From: a virus
Virus record (IMG/VR): IMGVR_UViG_3300002835_006961
Span: 1 to 35,051 of that record
DNA: 35,051 bases
Direction: 5' to 3' (one strand)
The notes beneath the pieces are model-generated. The model searched no databases. It was not told the origin of the DNA and saw nothing but the letters and a program-made list of their open reading frames with translations. The first letter of the stretch is position 1. Each line of letters starts with the position of its first letter. Made by a program: the position numbers and the translations under genes. Shown here in pieces: positions 17,122 to 25,129 of this stretch.

Positions 17122-18155
17122 TCTGATTCCTCCGTTTCTTCTCCATTACCACCATACTTGAATTCCTTCGCAGCAGCATCATCAAGAGCCTTGATAATAT
17201 CATCAGTAAAGTACTTCTCGGGATTCTTGTTGATATGACTTTCGAATGCAGCGACACCGTTTGGAAATTGAATCTTGTTGGAGACCTTGGTGAATAATCC
17301 CTGAGACAGCCCCAGTTCAACAAGACCATAGTATCGGTCTAGACCCGTGTCGTAGTTGAGCAGAACATCCACCTGACGATTCTCCTTTGTCAGACGGCTC
17401 TTGTAGGTTTTACAATGAATGATGTTGCCAACAATCTCATCATCGACCTTGTGCTTCTTCTTCGTCAGATAAATGATAGTTGAGGCAGCATACTTTAGAC
17501 CACTTCCCCCACCCATCTCCTTGGTTGGTACATAAGCCCCCACAACATCATAAGTGTGATTAGTAACGATTAAAGGAATGTTGTACTTTCCCAACTTAAG
17601 GGTTACAGTACGGAAAGTTCCCTTGATAATTTGACTACGGGTCATATCACGGGTCTCCTTGCCTTCCGCTGTGTCATTCATTTCCTTGGATGTCGAAAGC
17701 ATTCCTAGGGAGTCGAGGACAACCATGATTGGCTTCTGTTCACTCTTGTTCAACTTACCATAATTGTCAAGGATCTGAATCAGTTGGAATCTGAAGTTCT
17801 CAACAGTAGCCACAGGAAATACGGCAACCTTGGTTGGATCAAGACCACGGGACTTGATCATTTCCCGTGTGACTGCCTGTTCGCTGTCAAAGTAAAGCAC
17901 AGCCCCTTCAGGATTGTCCTTCAAAAACTGTCCTGCAATACCAAGAGCAAAGTATGTTTTCCCTGTAGCAGATTCACCCGCAATCCCGATGATCTTATTG
18001 TTAGCAATTCCGCCCGTAAGCGTACCTGATACTAATGCGTTGAACGCATAGGATCCGGTGTCAACAAATCCCGAAACATCGGCCTCGGTTCCGTCGATTG
18101 CAATAGTTGCATGTTCGTTTCCACTGCTCTTAACAAGACTCTTCAGAAAGTTCAT
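17118..18155 (-). CDS. uvsX: UvsX/RecA-like recombinase
   Basis: 345 residues. RecA core with Walker A GESATGKT (60-67), VLYFDSEQAV, Walker B IMVVLDSLGML (about 142-152), the L1/L2 region with MGGGSGLKYAAS, and an acidic C-terminal tail. In T4 UvsX drives strand exchange for recombination-dependent replication and repair. The position downstream of gene 43 fits T4 order. ATG with GGAGATAAT upstream. A perfect consensus promoter lies just before it, with its -10 inside an inverted repeat. Confidence 0.95.
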   Translation of the reverse strand: MNFLKSLVKSSGNEHATIAIDGTEADVSGFVDTGSYAFNALVSGTLTGGIANNKIIGIAGESATGKTYFALGIAGQFLKDNPEGAVLYFDSEQAVTREMIKSRGLDPTKVAVFPVATVENFRFQLIQILDNYGKLNKSEQKPIMVVLDSLGMLSTSKEMNDTAEGKETRDMTRSQIIKGTFRTVTLKLGKYNIPLIVTNHTYDVVGAYVPTKEMGGGSGLKYAASTIIYLTKKKHKVDDEIVGNIIHCKTYKSRLTKENRQVDVLLNYDTGLDRYYGLVELGLSQGLFTKVSNKIQFPNGVAAFESHINKNPEKYFTDDIIKALDDAAAKEFKYGGNGEETEESE

Positions 18156-18179
18156 ATTATCTCCATTACAAAGTGATTT

Positions 18180-18194
18180 GGGGATTATATCCCC
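18180..18194. promoter_or_regulatory. Inverted repeat GGGGAT-TAT-ATCCCC spanning the uvsX -10 box
   Basis: Six-base arms with a three-base centre. The -10 hexamer (18184-18189) lies inside it. It may be an operator or a hairpin at the 5' end of the transcript. Confidence 0.45.
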
Positions 18195-18212
18195 TATAAG
18201 TTAGTGTGTCAA
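18184..18212 (-). promoter_or_regulatory. Consensus sigma-70 promoter of uvsX (TTGACA-17-TATAAT)
   Basis: -35 TTGACA at 18207-18212 directly after the deacetylase stop, 17-base spacer, -10 TATAAT at 18184-18189. Both hexamers are perfect. Predicted start near 18177, giving a leader of about 22 bases with a GGAG ribosome-binding site. Confidence 0.85.
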
Positions 18213-18959
18213 TCAATTAGTTGAACATTCAAATGTCTCAAATGAAGCACCTGCCATCTTAACAGCAGACAGCACGGTATCTAGTTCTTCCTTTGTGACA
18301 AATCCCAATTTATCTGCATGTGTTCCATTATTTTTCTGCGACTGTGGGTGAACATCATGGAAAACTAAGTTTATGCCTAGACCCATCTTCAATTTGGTGT
18401 CGATTTCATCAATAACATTGACCATATCTCCACGACGAATTCTGTGTTCGTAGGTCTCGCTATTTCTTCCGCCTTCTCTTTCCCGTAGCATATCAGCATG
18501 TCGCATCAATAAAAATCTATCATTGTATAGAGTGTTTTGTCCTGGTCTAAGCCTGATATAACAGAACATATCAGATACTGCATCATAAAGAGAAGAATTG
18601 AAACTTGAATAGGGGAAAGCGAAATGTGTTGGCGGAAGTCCAACCGCTGCCATTGACTCCATAGCAGGAATTACCTCTTCATCTATGTAATTATCCGTTT
18701 CACCGTACTCTAGGGCATCCTTATGAGAAACCCCATGACACCCTATAACATGACCATCTTTCTTTAATTCAAAAATCAAATCAATGTCTGAATTACTCAA
18801 TTGATCGAATGAATCGATGTAAAATACGGCTTTAGCATCATGTTTTCTGAGAATGTCTCTAGCATTGTAATGCCAATTAGATATACAATGATCATCAAAA
18901 CACAGATGAGCATGTGGTAGTTTTACCTTATGAGATGTGAAAGTCCCGAAACGATCCAT
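18213..18959 (-). CDS. Polysaccharide deacetylase-like protein (NodB/CE4 fold)
   Basis: 248 residues from the ATG at 18959. CE4 motifs are clear: HLCFDDHC (Asp-Asp at 22-23), the metal site CHGVSH (H75, H79), and FAFPYSSFN standing for the RxPxG loop. LVFHDVHP near the C-terminus fits the last catalytic motif. No signal peptide, so it should act in the cytoplasm on a precursor or in the virion. A longer frame upstream would overlap the small membrane protein. Its ribosome-binding site is weak. It may belong functionally with the sugar cassette on the other side of uvsX. Confidence 0.82.
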   Translation of the reverse strand: MDRFGTFTSHKVKLPHAHLCFDDHCISNWHYNARDILRKHDAKAVFYIDSFDQLSNSDIDLIFELKKDGHVIGCHGVSHKDALEYGETDNYIDEEVIPAMESMAAVGLPPTHFAFPYSSFNSSLYDAVSDMFCYIRLRPGQNTLYNDRFLLMRHADMLREREGGRNSETYEHRIRRGDMVNVIDEIDTKLKMGLGINLVFHDVHPQSQKNNGTHADKLGFVTKEELDTVLSAVKMAGASFETFECSTN

Positions 18960-18963
18960 GAAA

Positions 18964-19155
18964 CTATTTAGCGAACTTATCTTGCCTCTTCTTTTTGGCA
19001 ACTGATCGCTTTCTGGTGTTTTTAGTATTCTTGTTTGGTTTTTCAACATACAACCATTCTAAGAAACTAGACCAAAGAATACCAAGTCCACCTAAAATGA
19101 CCAGAATAGTAATAAGATTCATGAGCGACTGTGCATGATTGATTTCGTTTGTCAT
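18964..19155 (-). CDS. Small membrane protein with basic tail
   Basis: 63 residues. One hydrophobic segment at about residues 12-34 (LITILVILGGLGILW core) is followed by a Lys/Arg-rich cytoplasmic-type tail ending KKKRQDKFAK. The ATG overlaps the DNA polymerase stop (ATGA), so it is translationally coupled to gp43. Function unknown; small inner-membrane proteins of this kind occur in phage superinfection-exclusion and lysis control, but nothing here identifies the role. Confidence 0.65.
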   Translation of the reverse strand: MTNEINHAQSLMNLITILVILGGLGILWSSFLEWLYVEKPNKNTKNTRKRSVAKKKRQDKFAK

Positions 19156-21704
19156 ACAAATAGATCCTCTAATGATGATGTTTCTTCAAGTTTCCAACCA
19201 ATTATCTCAACGATTGCAGTCAGAGGTTGAACAAAAGATTTCTCAAACTGCATTTCGTAGTCGATGTGCTTATCTAAGGATAGTTCCTCGGGCAAAGAAG
19301 TTACGAATGAAATTACTTTTTCGTTGATAGGATTAGGCATTCGAAGGTAAAGATACTTAATCTTCTCGCCCTCACGGATCATAGGATACTTCTTACCAAG
19401 TTTCTTCATTCGAATCCAATGATTGTATATCAGCGCACCCTTGGGGGCAATTGGTGTCGCCTTCTTGTATATGCTGCTGTAGTCCCCGTAGGTGTCAAGC
19501 CCATTGCATCCACGGGGGAAGGCTACCTTGTCGGCAGGAAGCCGTATAAACTCAGCATGGAAGTCCTGAACGAACCTACGGAGGTTACTCTCATCCTTCA
19601 GCATGACGATCTCCATGGCCTCCTTGAGTCGCTTACGCACGATGGCGGGAGTGGATGACTTCACCATCTCAAGACCGGTAATCTTGAGTTCGGGTGTGTC
19701 CATATAAACATCGTCTTCACCCTTCAGAACAGTTAAAGCATATCTTTTCTTTGCAGTCCAAATTCCCTTGGCCGCAATCGATTCTCGCTTCATGGACATC
19801 TTGTTGGCGTAAGCATTCATACGCTTTGCTAATTCATCATACTTCTTTGCGATGAATGGGAGGATGATGCTCTTGCAGGACTTATCGATAAAGTCAACTG
19901 TCTTCTCTTGAGACTTATTGGGAGACATCTTATTCACCAACTCGGACATTCGCAGATATACTGAATCTGTATCCGATGCAATAACATAGTCAACACCTAC
20001 AGTCTCACAAACTTTGTTTAGAAACTCGTTCAATTGCTTTTCAATCCAACGAGCAGACAACTGACCTGAAACAGTAATGGCCTCTGCCATTTCCAAATCA
20101 TAGTAACGACAGTACTGATTGCCCAATGCACCATACGCAGAGTTCAACTGCACCTTTCGGACAAGTTGGAAGTTGCCGTACTTGGCGATCTCTCGCTTCT
20201 TTTCATCGACCTCATCAGCAGACAAATCAGGATTGTTCTTAAGGAATGCTTTCAACTCAAGCATCTTCTTCTTGAACTGCTTTCTCTGCTCATACATGGT
20301 GTCCATAAGTTCGGGGAGAAATCCTCTAAACTCATTAGTGAATGCCACACCATTTGCACAGATGCTAACGCCGTTCTCAGAAGCAGATCGACTCTGATCC
20401 TTGACTTTGTCAGTATTGTCTAGAATCATATCAGGATTAAGATTGCCACGAAGAAACAAGAAAGACTTGTCCGTCTTTGTTTCAGGTGAGATATTATACT
20501 GCATGATGAGGTGGGGATAGAGACTGTCCAAGTCAAACGAGACAACCCAATCGTGTTGTCCCACTTGTGGGTCTTTTACATAAGCACCTTCAAATTGCTC
20601 GTCTTTATCCGACTTCTTTCGTGGCGGAATGATCGTGTTACGCTGCAACAAGTAATTGTAAATGATGGAATCCCACATGCGAACCTGTGTAAACACATCA
20701 CCATAGTTTGTTCTTGAAGAGTATGCAAGACCGAGCGCAAGTTCGATCAGGCGTAACTTATTCTCAAGCCCAACAACAAGATCAACATCACGAACATTAT
20801 ACTCCACGAATCGCTGAAAGTCACGACGATAAAAGTCTGTGATTGTGCCGATGTCATCGTAAGCGATCTTATCTTCGCCAAGTTCGGTAGATGCAATGAA
20901 TCCCAATCGATATGACTCTTGCTTAACGAAAGTGAACTTCTTGTACAATTCAATATAGTCGAGAATAGTTATCCCCGTAAACTCATAGACGGTATATGTT
21001 CTATTCTGATCAGTCACTTTACGATCACGAACAATATTCCAAGGAGATAGTTTCTGTGCTGTCTTCTTACCGAGCAGAGCAGTAATTCTGTTATAGAGAT
21101 ATGGCATGTCGAAACCATTGACATTCCACCCTGAAACAATATCGGTGTCTAATGACTCCCAAAGATCAACGAAGTGACTAAGCAAGGCTCTCTCGTCATC
21201 ATCAAACGAGAAACACTTGACACCCGAAACATCGAAGTCATGTAGAGCGAGAGTATATCCTTTACCATCCGACATTCGAATAGTAATAACATTAACTCTT
21301 TCAGTAGGATCTTCGGGGGATGCAAACCCGTTCTCACTCTCAACTTCGATATCGATATACATTACCCTAATGTGATTAGGATTATAATCGACTTCGGAGT
21401 CTCCTCTGTATTCTTTAGAAATAAACTGATATTGAGAATCGATCTCACCGTAGATGGTGAATCCTTCGTACTTGCCATATTCATCCATGAACTCCCGCAT
21501 ATCATACTGATTCGGGAAGTCGATTTCACGGAGAGCCATACCGTTGATGGTCTTGTACTTTGGCGGATCGGATGGTTTTGAATCTCTCACGAAGAGGGAA
21601 GGACGAAATGGAACAGATTCATGAATCCGTCTACCATCATCGTCCCACCCCCGATGCAGGATCTTACCGCCTTTGCAGGCAACATGTGTGTAGAATTTGC
21701 TCAT
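19152..21704 (-). CDS. 43: Family-B DNA polymerase with 3'-5' exonuclease (T4 gp43 type)
   Basis: 850 residues, close to T4 gp43 (898). Exonuclease motifs: YIDIEVE (D118, E120), SGWNVNGFDMPYL (191-203) and YNVRDVDLV (302-310). Polymerase motifs: A DLDSLYP (391-397), B KVQLNSAYGALGN (517-529), C ASDTDSVYL (576-584). A C-terminal tail (from about 820) should bind the sliding clamp. Copies the phage genome with gp45 and the gp44/62 loader encoded further right. No frameshift or intein is seen. The ATG overlaps the stop of the GroES-like gene. Confidence 0.97.
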   Translation of the reverse strand: MSKFYTHVACKGGKILHRGWDDDGRRIHESVPFRPSLFVRDSKPSDPPKYKTINGMALREIDFPNQYDMREFMDEYGKYEGFTIYGEIDSQYQFISKEYRGDSEVDYNPNHIRVMYIDIEVESENGFASPEDPTERVNVITIRMSDGKGYTLALHDFDVSGVKCFSFDDDERALLSHFVDLWESLDTDIVSGWNVNGFDMPYLYNRITALLGKKTAQKLSPWNIVRDRKVTDQNRTYTVYEFTGITILDYIELYKKFTFVKQESYRLGFIASTELGEDKIAYDDIGTITDFYRRDFQRFVEYNVRDVDLVVGLENKLRLIELALGLAYSSRTNYGDVFTQVRMWDSIIYNYLLQRNTIIPPRKKSDKDEQFEGAYVKDPQVGQHDWVVSFDLDSLYPHLIMQYNISPETKTDKSFLFLRGNLNPDMILDNTDKVKDQSRSASENGVSICANGVAFTNEFRGFLPELMDTMYEQRKQFKKKMLELKAFLKNNPDLSADEVDEKKREIAKYGNFQLVRKVQLNSAYGALGNQYCRYYDLEMAEAITVSGQLSARWIEKQLNEFLNKVCETVGVDYVIASDTDSVYLRMSELVNKMSPNKSQEKTVDFIDKSCKSIILPFIAKKYDELAKRMNAYANKMSMKRESIAAKGIWTAKKRYALTVLKGEDDVYMDTPELKITGLEMVKSSTPAIVRKRLKEAMEIVMLKDESNLRRFVQDFHAEFIRLPADKVAFPRGCNGLDTYGDYSSIYKKATPIAPKGALIYNHWIRMKKLGKKYPMIREGEKIKYLYLRMPNPINEKVISFVTSLPEELSLDKHIDYEMQFEKSFVQPLTAIVEIIGWKLEETSSLEDLFV

Positions 21705-21970
21705 TCACGCTCTACTGCTAAGATCCAATCTTGGTGTACTATATCACAACCACCATGTCCTCGTCCACCATTTTTTGTCAAATCCCAAAGAATTTTATCC
21801 CCAATTTTGATGTCCTCTGTTAGTTTGTCTCCAACGGATACAACAACACTCCAAATGTTTTTGTTGGTAATTTTTTCAGTATAAATGATACCTTCCTTGG
21901 TCTTCTTTTGCTGACCAAGTCCTGGTGTCTTAACGCTTACCCATTTGCCAATCGGTCTAAATTTGCTCAT
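21701..21970 (-). CDS. GroES-like co-chaperonin (functional analogue of T4 gp31)
   Basis: 89 residues. Starts RPIGKWVSVKTP, followed by a Lys/Gly/Gln-rich stretch and EGIIYTEK (26-33), which fits the GroES mobile loop that docks into GroEL. VVVSVGDKLTEDIKIGDKIL is the second half of the barrel, and IVHQDWILAVE the last strand. T4 gp31 replaces host GroES to fold the major capsid protein; this protein likely does the same. ATG inside the end of the methyltransferase gene (14-base overlap); its stop overlaps the polymerase start. Confidence 0.8.
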   Translation of the reverse strand: MSKFRPIGKWVSVKTPGLGQQKKTKEGIIYTEKITNKNIWSVVVSVGDKLTEDIKIGDKILWDLTKNGGRGHGGCDIVHQDWILAVERE

Positions 21971-22913
21971 TCATCATCTCCAAAAGATTAGGTTTTATTT
22001 CATCTGCAATACGCTCTTCTGCGATCTTCACATACTCGGGGTTCAGTTCGGTGCCAATGTAGTTGCGACCGTTCTTCATGGCAACTACAGCCGTGGTGCC
22101 GCTGCCTGTGAACGGATCGAATACAGTTCCCCCTTCAGGACATCCCGCAAGCACACACGGCTCAATCAAGTTCTCGGGATATACAGCAAAGTGTGCACCC
22201 TTGTAGCCCTTCGTGTTCACCGTCCACACAGAACGCTTGTTACGCTTGCCATCTGCTCCCCATACCCTATCAGGCTCTAATGCTGGATCACGGGCACCCT
22301 TTTCTTCGGGTTGTGTGCGGCTCTTGTTTCCAGGAGCATGAGGCTTACCCACAGCGTCCTCCTTAATAGCATTGTGATCGTAATAGTATTTGGGCTTCTT
22401 AGTCAACATGAAAATGTACTCATGCGCTCTGGTGCAGCGGTCTTCCACACTTTCAGGCATCGGATTCGGCTTGCTCCAGATGATGTCCTGCCGCAGATAC
22501 CATCCATCAGCCTGTAGGGCAAGTGCAACTCTCCAAGGAATACCAATCAAGTCCTTACCCTTAAGCCCTCTTTGATCCTTGCGATTAGGAGGGATGAAGT
22601 CTGAAGGCATTCCACGCTGCCCACCAATAGTCTGTGGTGGCGGGGCACAGTTCTTTGCGCTCATGTACGAGTCGCCAAGATTTAACCACAGAGTACCGTC
22701 ATCACGGAGAATGCGATGAACCTCACGAAACACCTCTACCATCTTCTGCACATAGCCGTCAACGGTATCCTCCCGTCCGATCTCGCTGTCACCACCATCG
22801 TATGAACGGAGTCCGAAATAGGGAGGTGATGTGATGCAAGTATGAACGCAACCGTCAGGCAGAGTCTTCATGCCCTCAATGCAGTCGCCCTGAATGATTT
22901 GATAATTCGTCAT
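21957..22913 (-). CDS. DNA methyltransferase (N4-cytosine/N6-adenine, TSPPY type)
   Basis: 318 residues. Motif IV TSPPY (28-32) near the N-terminus and motif I DPFTGSGTT (266-274) near the C-terminus give the beta-class order seen in M.Cfr9I/PvuII-like enzymes. The central region (about 115-235) should contain the target-recognition part. No cognate restriction enzyme is next to it, so it most likely protects phage DNA from host nucleases. Overlaps SpeD-like (ATGA) upstream and GroES-like downstream. Target sequence cannot be read from the gene. Confidence 0.9.
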   Translation of the reverse strand: MTNYQIIQGDCIEGMKTLPDGCVHTCITSPPYFGLRSYDGGDSEIGREDTVDGYVQKMVEVFREVHRILRDDGTLWLNLGDSYMSAKNCAPPPQTIGGQRGMPSDFIPPNRKDQRGLKGKDLIGIPWRVALALQADGWYLRQDIIWSKPNPMPESVEDRCTRAHEYIFMLTKKPKYYYDHNAIKEDAVGKPHAPGNKSRTQPEEKGARDPALEPDRVWGADGKRNKRSVWTVNTKGYKGAHFAVYPENLIEPCVLAGCPEGGTVFDPFTGSGTTAVVAMKNGRNYIGTELNPEYVKIAEERIADEIKPNLLEMMNEQI

Positions 22914-23305
22914 TCGTCATCTCCATATTCAATTCCACGCTCAAAGTAATGCTCTTCGAATTTCTTAAACCCGAAACATGCCCTTGCATACTGAAGAATA
23001 ATATCCTTGTCGAATTTATTGCAGGAGTAAACATCAAGCGTGATGAAGTGGGTTGGTTCGATGGAGTGGATCTGTATGCCACTCTCAATAAGCGGAACCC
23101 AACCACTCACTCCTGCCTTATTCGGATATAACTCCACACCCTTTTGTGTGGGTGCATGAATCACGAAAGGTTGACTCATGCGAGTCATGCCGATCTTGTC
23201 AACTACATTTTCGAGAAACCGATAATGTAGTTCCAAATCGTCTGCTGCTCCAACACGACATTTGTACATATCAAGATAATAAGAATATCCAAATGGTTTT
23301 TTCAC
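22910..23305 (-). CDS. speD: S-adenosylmethionine decarboxylase-like protein (SpeD family)
   Basis: 131 residues, the size of the short prokaryotic AdoMet decarboxylase proenzyme. GWVPLIESGIQIHSIEP aligns with the family's L-x-ESH-x-x-IHT-x-PE: the serine that would become the pyruvoyl group is present (S75 after E74), but the usual histidine after it is Gly76. DVYSC (C95) matches the catalytic cysteine region. The enzyme would supply decarboxylated SAM for spermidine, which helps pack DNA. GTG start with AAGGAG seven to twelve bases upstream, overlapping the previous stop (GTGA). Activity is uncertain because of the His-to-Gly change. Confidence 0.75.
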   Translation of the reverse strand: MKKPFGYSYYLDMYKCRVGAADDLELHYRFLENVVDKIGMTRMSQPFVIHAPTQKGVELYPNKAGVSGWVPLIESGIQIHSIEPTHFITLDVYSCNKFDKDIILQYARACFGFKKFEEHYFERGIEYGDDE

Positions 23306-23712
23306 TTTCTCATCTCCTTTTCAACTTTTTGCCAGTACTTAATTGTTGCAGCCTTCTTGTGTCCTCTTGGTCCACCATTGTGGATCCTCGCTAAATCCTC
23401 TGCCGTCGCATTCTTTGGAGCATATCGACTTAGATAGGCGATAACAACTCTCTTTGCATACTCGGGATTATAGCAGTCCTTATATGAACCGCCAATTGTT
23501 TTATCGTACTCAACCGCATCTTTCCAATAAATTTCCCATACCTGATAGGGACCAATCGCTCGACCTTGATCACCGACAGCATTATCATTTCCGCCACTTT
23601 CGACTTGCCGAATAGCAGCAAGAAGTTTGGGTGTCAATGCAGAAGGTACACGCACGGGCGCAGGCGCACACGCAAGCGCACACACGCAGGCGAGGGTAAG
23701 AATCCACTTCAT
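23302..23712 (-). CDS. Exported lytic-transglycosylase/lysozyme-like protein
   Basis: 136 residues from the ATG at 23712 (AAAGGGGTG upstream). The N-terminus KWILTLACVCALACAPAPV is a short signal sequence with three cysteines and may be a lipoprotein signal. The mature part has AIRQVESGGNDN with a candidate catalytic Glu38, RAIGPYQVWEIYW, and ARIHNGGPRG then ATIKYWQKV, as in goose/SLT-type peptidoglycan hydrolases (ES-G-N, A-x-G-x-x-Q, N-G-G). It would attack the cell wall from the periplasm. A longer frame upstream would overlap the DUF1599-like gene and lose the signal peptide. Confidence 0.8.
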   Translation of the reverse strand: MKWILTLACVCALACAPAPVRVPSALTPKLLAAIRQVESGGNDNAVGDQGRAIGPYQVWEIYWKDAVEYDKTIGGSYKDCYNPEYAKRVVIAYLSRYAPKNATAEDLARIHNGGPRGHKKAATIKYWQKVEKEMRK

Positions 23713-23725
23713 GAAATCACCCCTT

Positions 23726-24049
23726 TCAGTTTGAATTTTTCTTGTCCTGAACAAAGGTATGAAACAGAACGGCATAGTTGATGATGTCAACACAAGTGTC
23801 TTCAAGACTCTCATCCTTAACTTGAAAAGCACCTGCTTCAACAAAAGATGATAGTCTTGATAACTTGTCCGTCATTCGAACAAGCATTCCTGCCTCTGTG
23901 TTACAAATACCCATGGCCTCGCAGCGAGTAAAGTTTGCGAAAGGTTCTGTGCCAGCCTTACCAGCATAATCAGCGTTCTTTCGCTTCATGAGTTCATAAG
24001 CCTTTTTTGTTAATTCGTTATGGGACTTCAGTAGTTCATCACGGGTCAT
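23726..24049 (-). CDS. DUF1599-like protein (nucleotide-metabolism-associated, all-alpha)
   Basis: 107 residues. The pattern KNADYAGKAG...F, VRMTDKLSRLSSFVE, then VKDESLEDTCVDIINYAVLF is characteristic of the DUF1599 family (KNxDYG...RxxDKxxRL...V.DExxxDTxxDxxNYxIL), helical proteins I associate with nucleotide metabolism or modification in phages. E/D residues in the last two helices recall MazG-like pyrophosphatases, but I cannot show activity. ATG with AAAGGAATG. Followed 13 bases later by the transglycosylase-like gene. Confidence 0.7.
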   Translation of the reverse strand: MTRDELLKSHNELTKKAYELMKRKNADYAGKAGTEPFANFTRCEAMGICNTEAGMLVRMTDKLSRLSSFVEAGAFQVKDESLEDTCVDIINYAVLFHTFVQDKKNSN

Positions 24050-24111
24050 TATACATTCCTTTCATCGGCACATCGAATATCGAACTTTAGATTTATTCGC
24101 AAATTAATTCG

Positions 24112-24651
24112 TCAGGACTTACCTGTTGATCCAAATCCACCAGTTCTAGATGTTTTAATTTGCGGTTTAGAACAAGAGTAAAAATTGGCCTTATAAGTAG
24201 GAACTATCTCACCTTGACAAATTCTGTCTCCATGATTAATTCGAATTGGAATTTGGCTTGAGTTATAGACTAGAATCATCAGTTCATCAGTATAATCTGA
24301 GTCTATAATTCCTTCAGCATTACAGAGCATTAATCCTCCATTGATAGAAAGACCGGATCTCATGTGCAATCTCATTGACCACCCATCGGGGATATCAAAT
24401 GATAATTGCGTCGGAATCATAGTTCTGGATTGAGGGGGGAGAGAAATATACTTCAAGTCATGATTTAAATCAGATGCCGCCAAAAGCATGTGACTTTTGC
24501 TTTCGTTTGTAAAAGATTTAACAAGACATTTCCCGTTGACAAAACATGCTTTGATATCAAAACACGCAGATCCCTCAGTTGCATAAACTGGATCAAATGC
24601 ACTAGGATGAATTTTGTGAACGCCAACAGATACTGTGCGAATATCGCTCAT
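24112..24651 (-). CDS. dut: dUTPase (deoxyuridine triphosphatase)
   Basis: 179 residues. All five trimeric-dUTPase motifs are visible: 1 ATEGSACFDI (24-33), 2 RSGLS (98-102), 3 GIIDSDYTDE (114-123), 4 GDRICQGEI (141-149), 5 RTGGFGSTG (169-177). About 25 extra residues between motifs 1 and 2 make it longer than the usual 150. It hydrolyses dUTP to dUMP, lowering uracil in DNA and feeding dTTP synthesis. A TTGACA-17-TAAGAT promoter lies just upstream, overlapping the end of regA. GGGG eight bases before the ATG serves as ribosome-binding site. Confidence 0.95.
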   Translation of the reverse strand: MSDIRTVSVGVHKIHPSAFDPVYATEGSACFDIKACFVNGKCLVKSFTNESKSHMLLAASDLNHDLKYISLPPQSRTMIPTQLSFDIPDGWSMRLHMRSGLSINGGLMLCNAEGIIDSDYTDELMILVYNSSQIPIRINHGDRICQGEIVPTYKANFYSCSKPQIKTSRTGGFGSTGKS

Positions 24652-24677
24652 AATTTAAACCCCATTTTTGTTTGGGT

Positions 24678-24706
24678 ATCTTACAACTTTTTTCTGTTTT
24701 TGTCAA
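24678..24706 (-). promoter_or_regulatory. Sigma-70-type promoter of dUTPase (TTGACA-17-TAAGAT)
   Basis: -35 TTGACA at 24701-24706 inside the last codons of regA, 17-base spacer, -10 TAAGAT at 24678-24683. Predicted start near 24671, with a 20-base leader. Confidence 0.6.
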
Positions 24707-25103
24707 CTGTTTTTTTAATTCCAATACTGTATTTGGGGATTAATTCCCAATCTTTTCTTTCGGAATATGAGATTATCTTTATATGATTGATAGGACAGAT
24801 GGGAGTTTTTGTTGAGTCCCTATTAACTATTTTACATAACCCCCACTCCTCTAATAGATTTGCTATTGTGTTTCTGCGACCTATATCATGCTCAGGAGTG
24901 GAATCTGATAATCCATCTAGAGCAAATAATTCTTTAAAATGAACAATATAATACTTCCCCCTTTTGTGAAGTATGTGACAAGACTGATAGAGTTTTTTAT
25001 CAGTTTTTGAAGAAACTCCTATTCTAGTTAGAGTCTCTTTAATTTTCAAAAAATTTTGAGGATCTTCTAATGTAACCTCTACAAATGTATTTACTAAAGA
25101 CAT
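24681..25103 (-). CDS. regA: RegA-like translational repressor
   Basis: 140 residues. Closely follows T4 RegA: EVTLEDPQNFLKIKETLTRI, YQSCHILHKRGKYYIVHFKE, then LLEEWGL and DWELIPKYSIG. RegA binds near start codons of phage early mRNAs and blocks ribosomes. The C-terminus is about 15 residues longer and strongly basic (KKTVDKNRKKL). AGGAGTTATT precedes the ATG, and a 12-bp palindrome (25117-25128) sits just upstream, where an autoregulatory site might be. Position between gp62 and gp43 matches T4. Confidence 0.93.
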   Translation of the reverse strand: MSLVNTFVEVTLEDPQNFLKIKETLTRIGVSSKTDKKLYQSCHILHKRGKYYIVHFKELFALDGLSDSTPEHDIGRRNTIANLLEEWGLCKIVNRDSTKTPICPINHIKIISYSERKDWELIPKYSIGIKKTVDKNRKKL

Positions 25104-25116
25104 AATAACTCCTGAT

Positions 25117-25128
25117 TACTGATCAGTA
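25117..25128. promoter_or_regulatory. 12-bp palindrome TACTGATCAGTA before regA
   Basis: Perfect palindrome in the 26-base gap between gp62 and regA, just upstream of the AGGAG ribosome-binding site. It could be a protein-binding site. As RNA it would need bases in a loop, leaving only about four pairs, so a DNA operator is more plausible than a strong hairpin. Confidence 0.35.
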
Positions 25129-25129
25129 G

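Noticed and set aside
23713-23844. Longer start for the transglycosylase-like gene
   Set aside because: Overlaps the DUF1599-like gene and would place the signal peptide internally.
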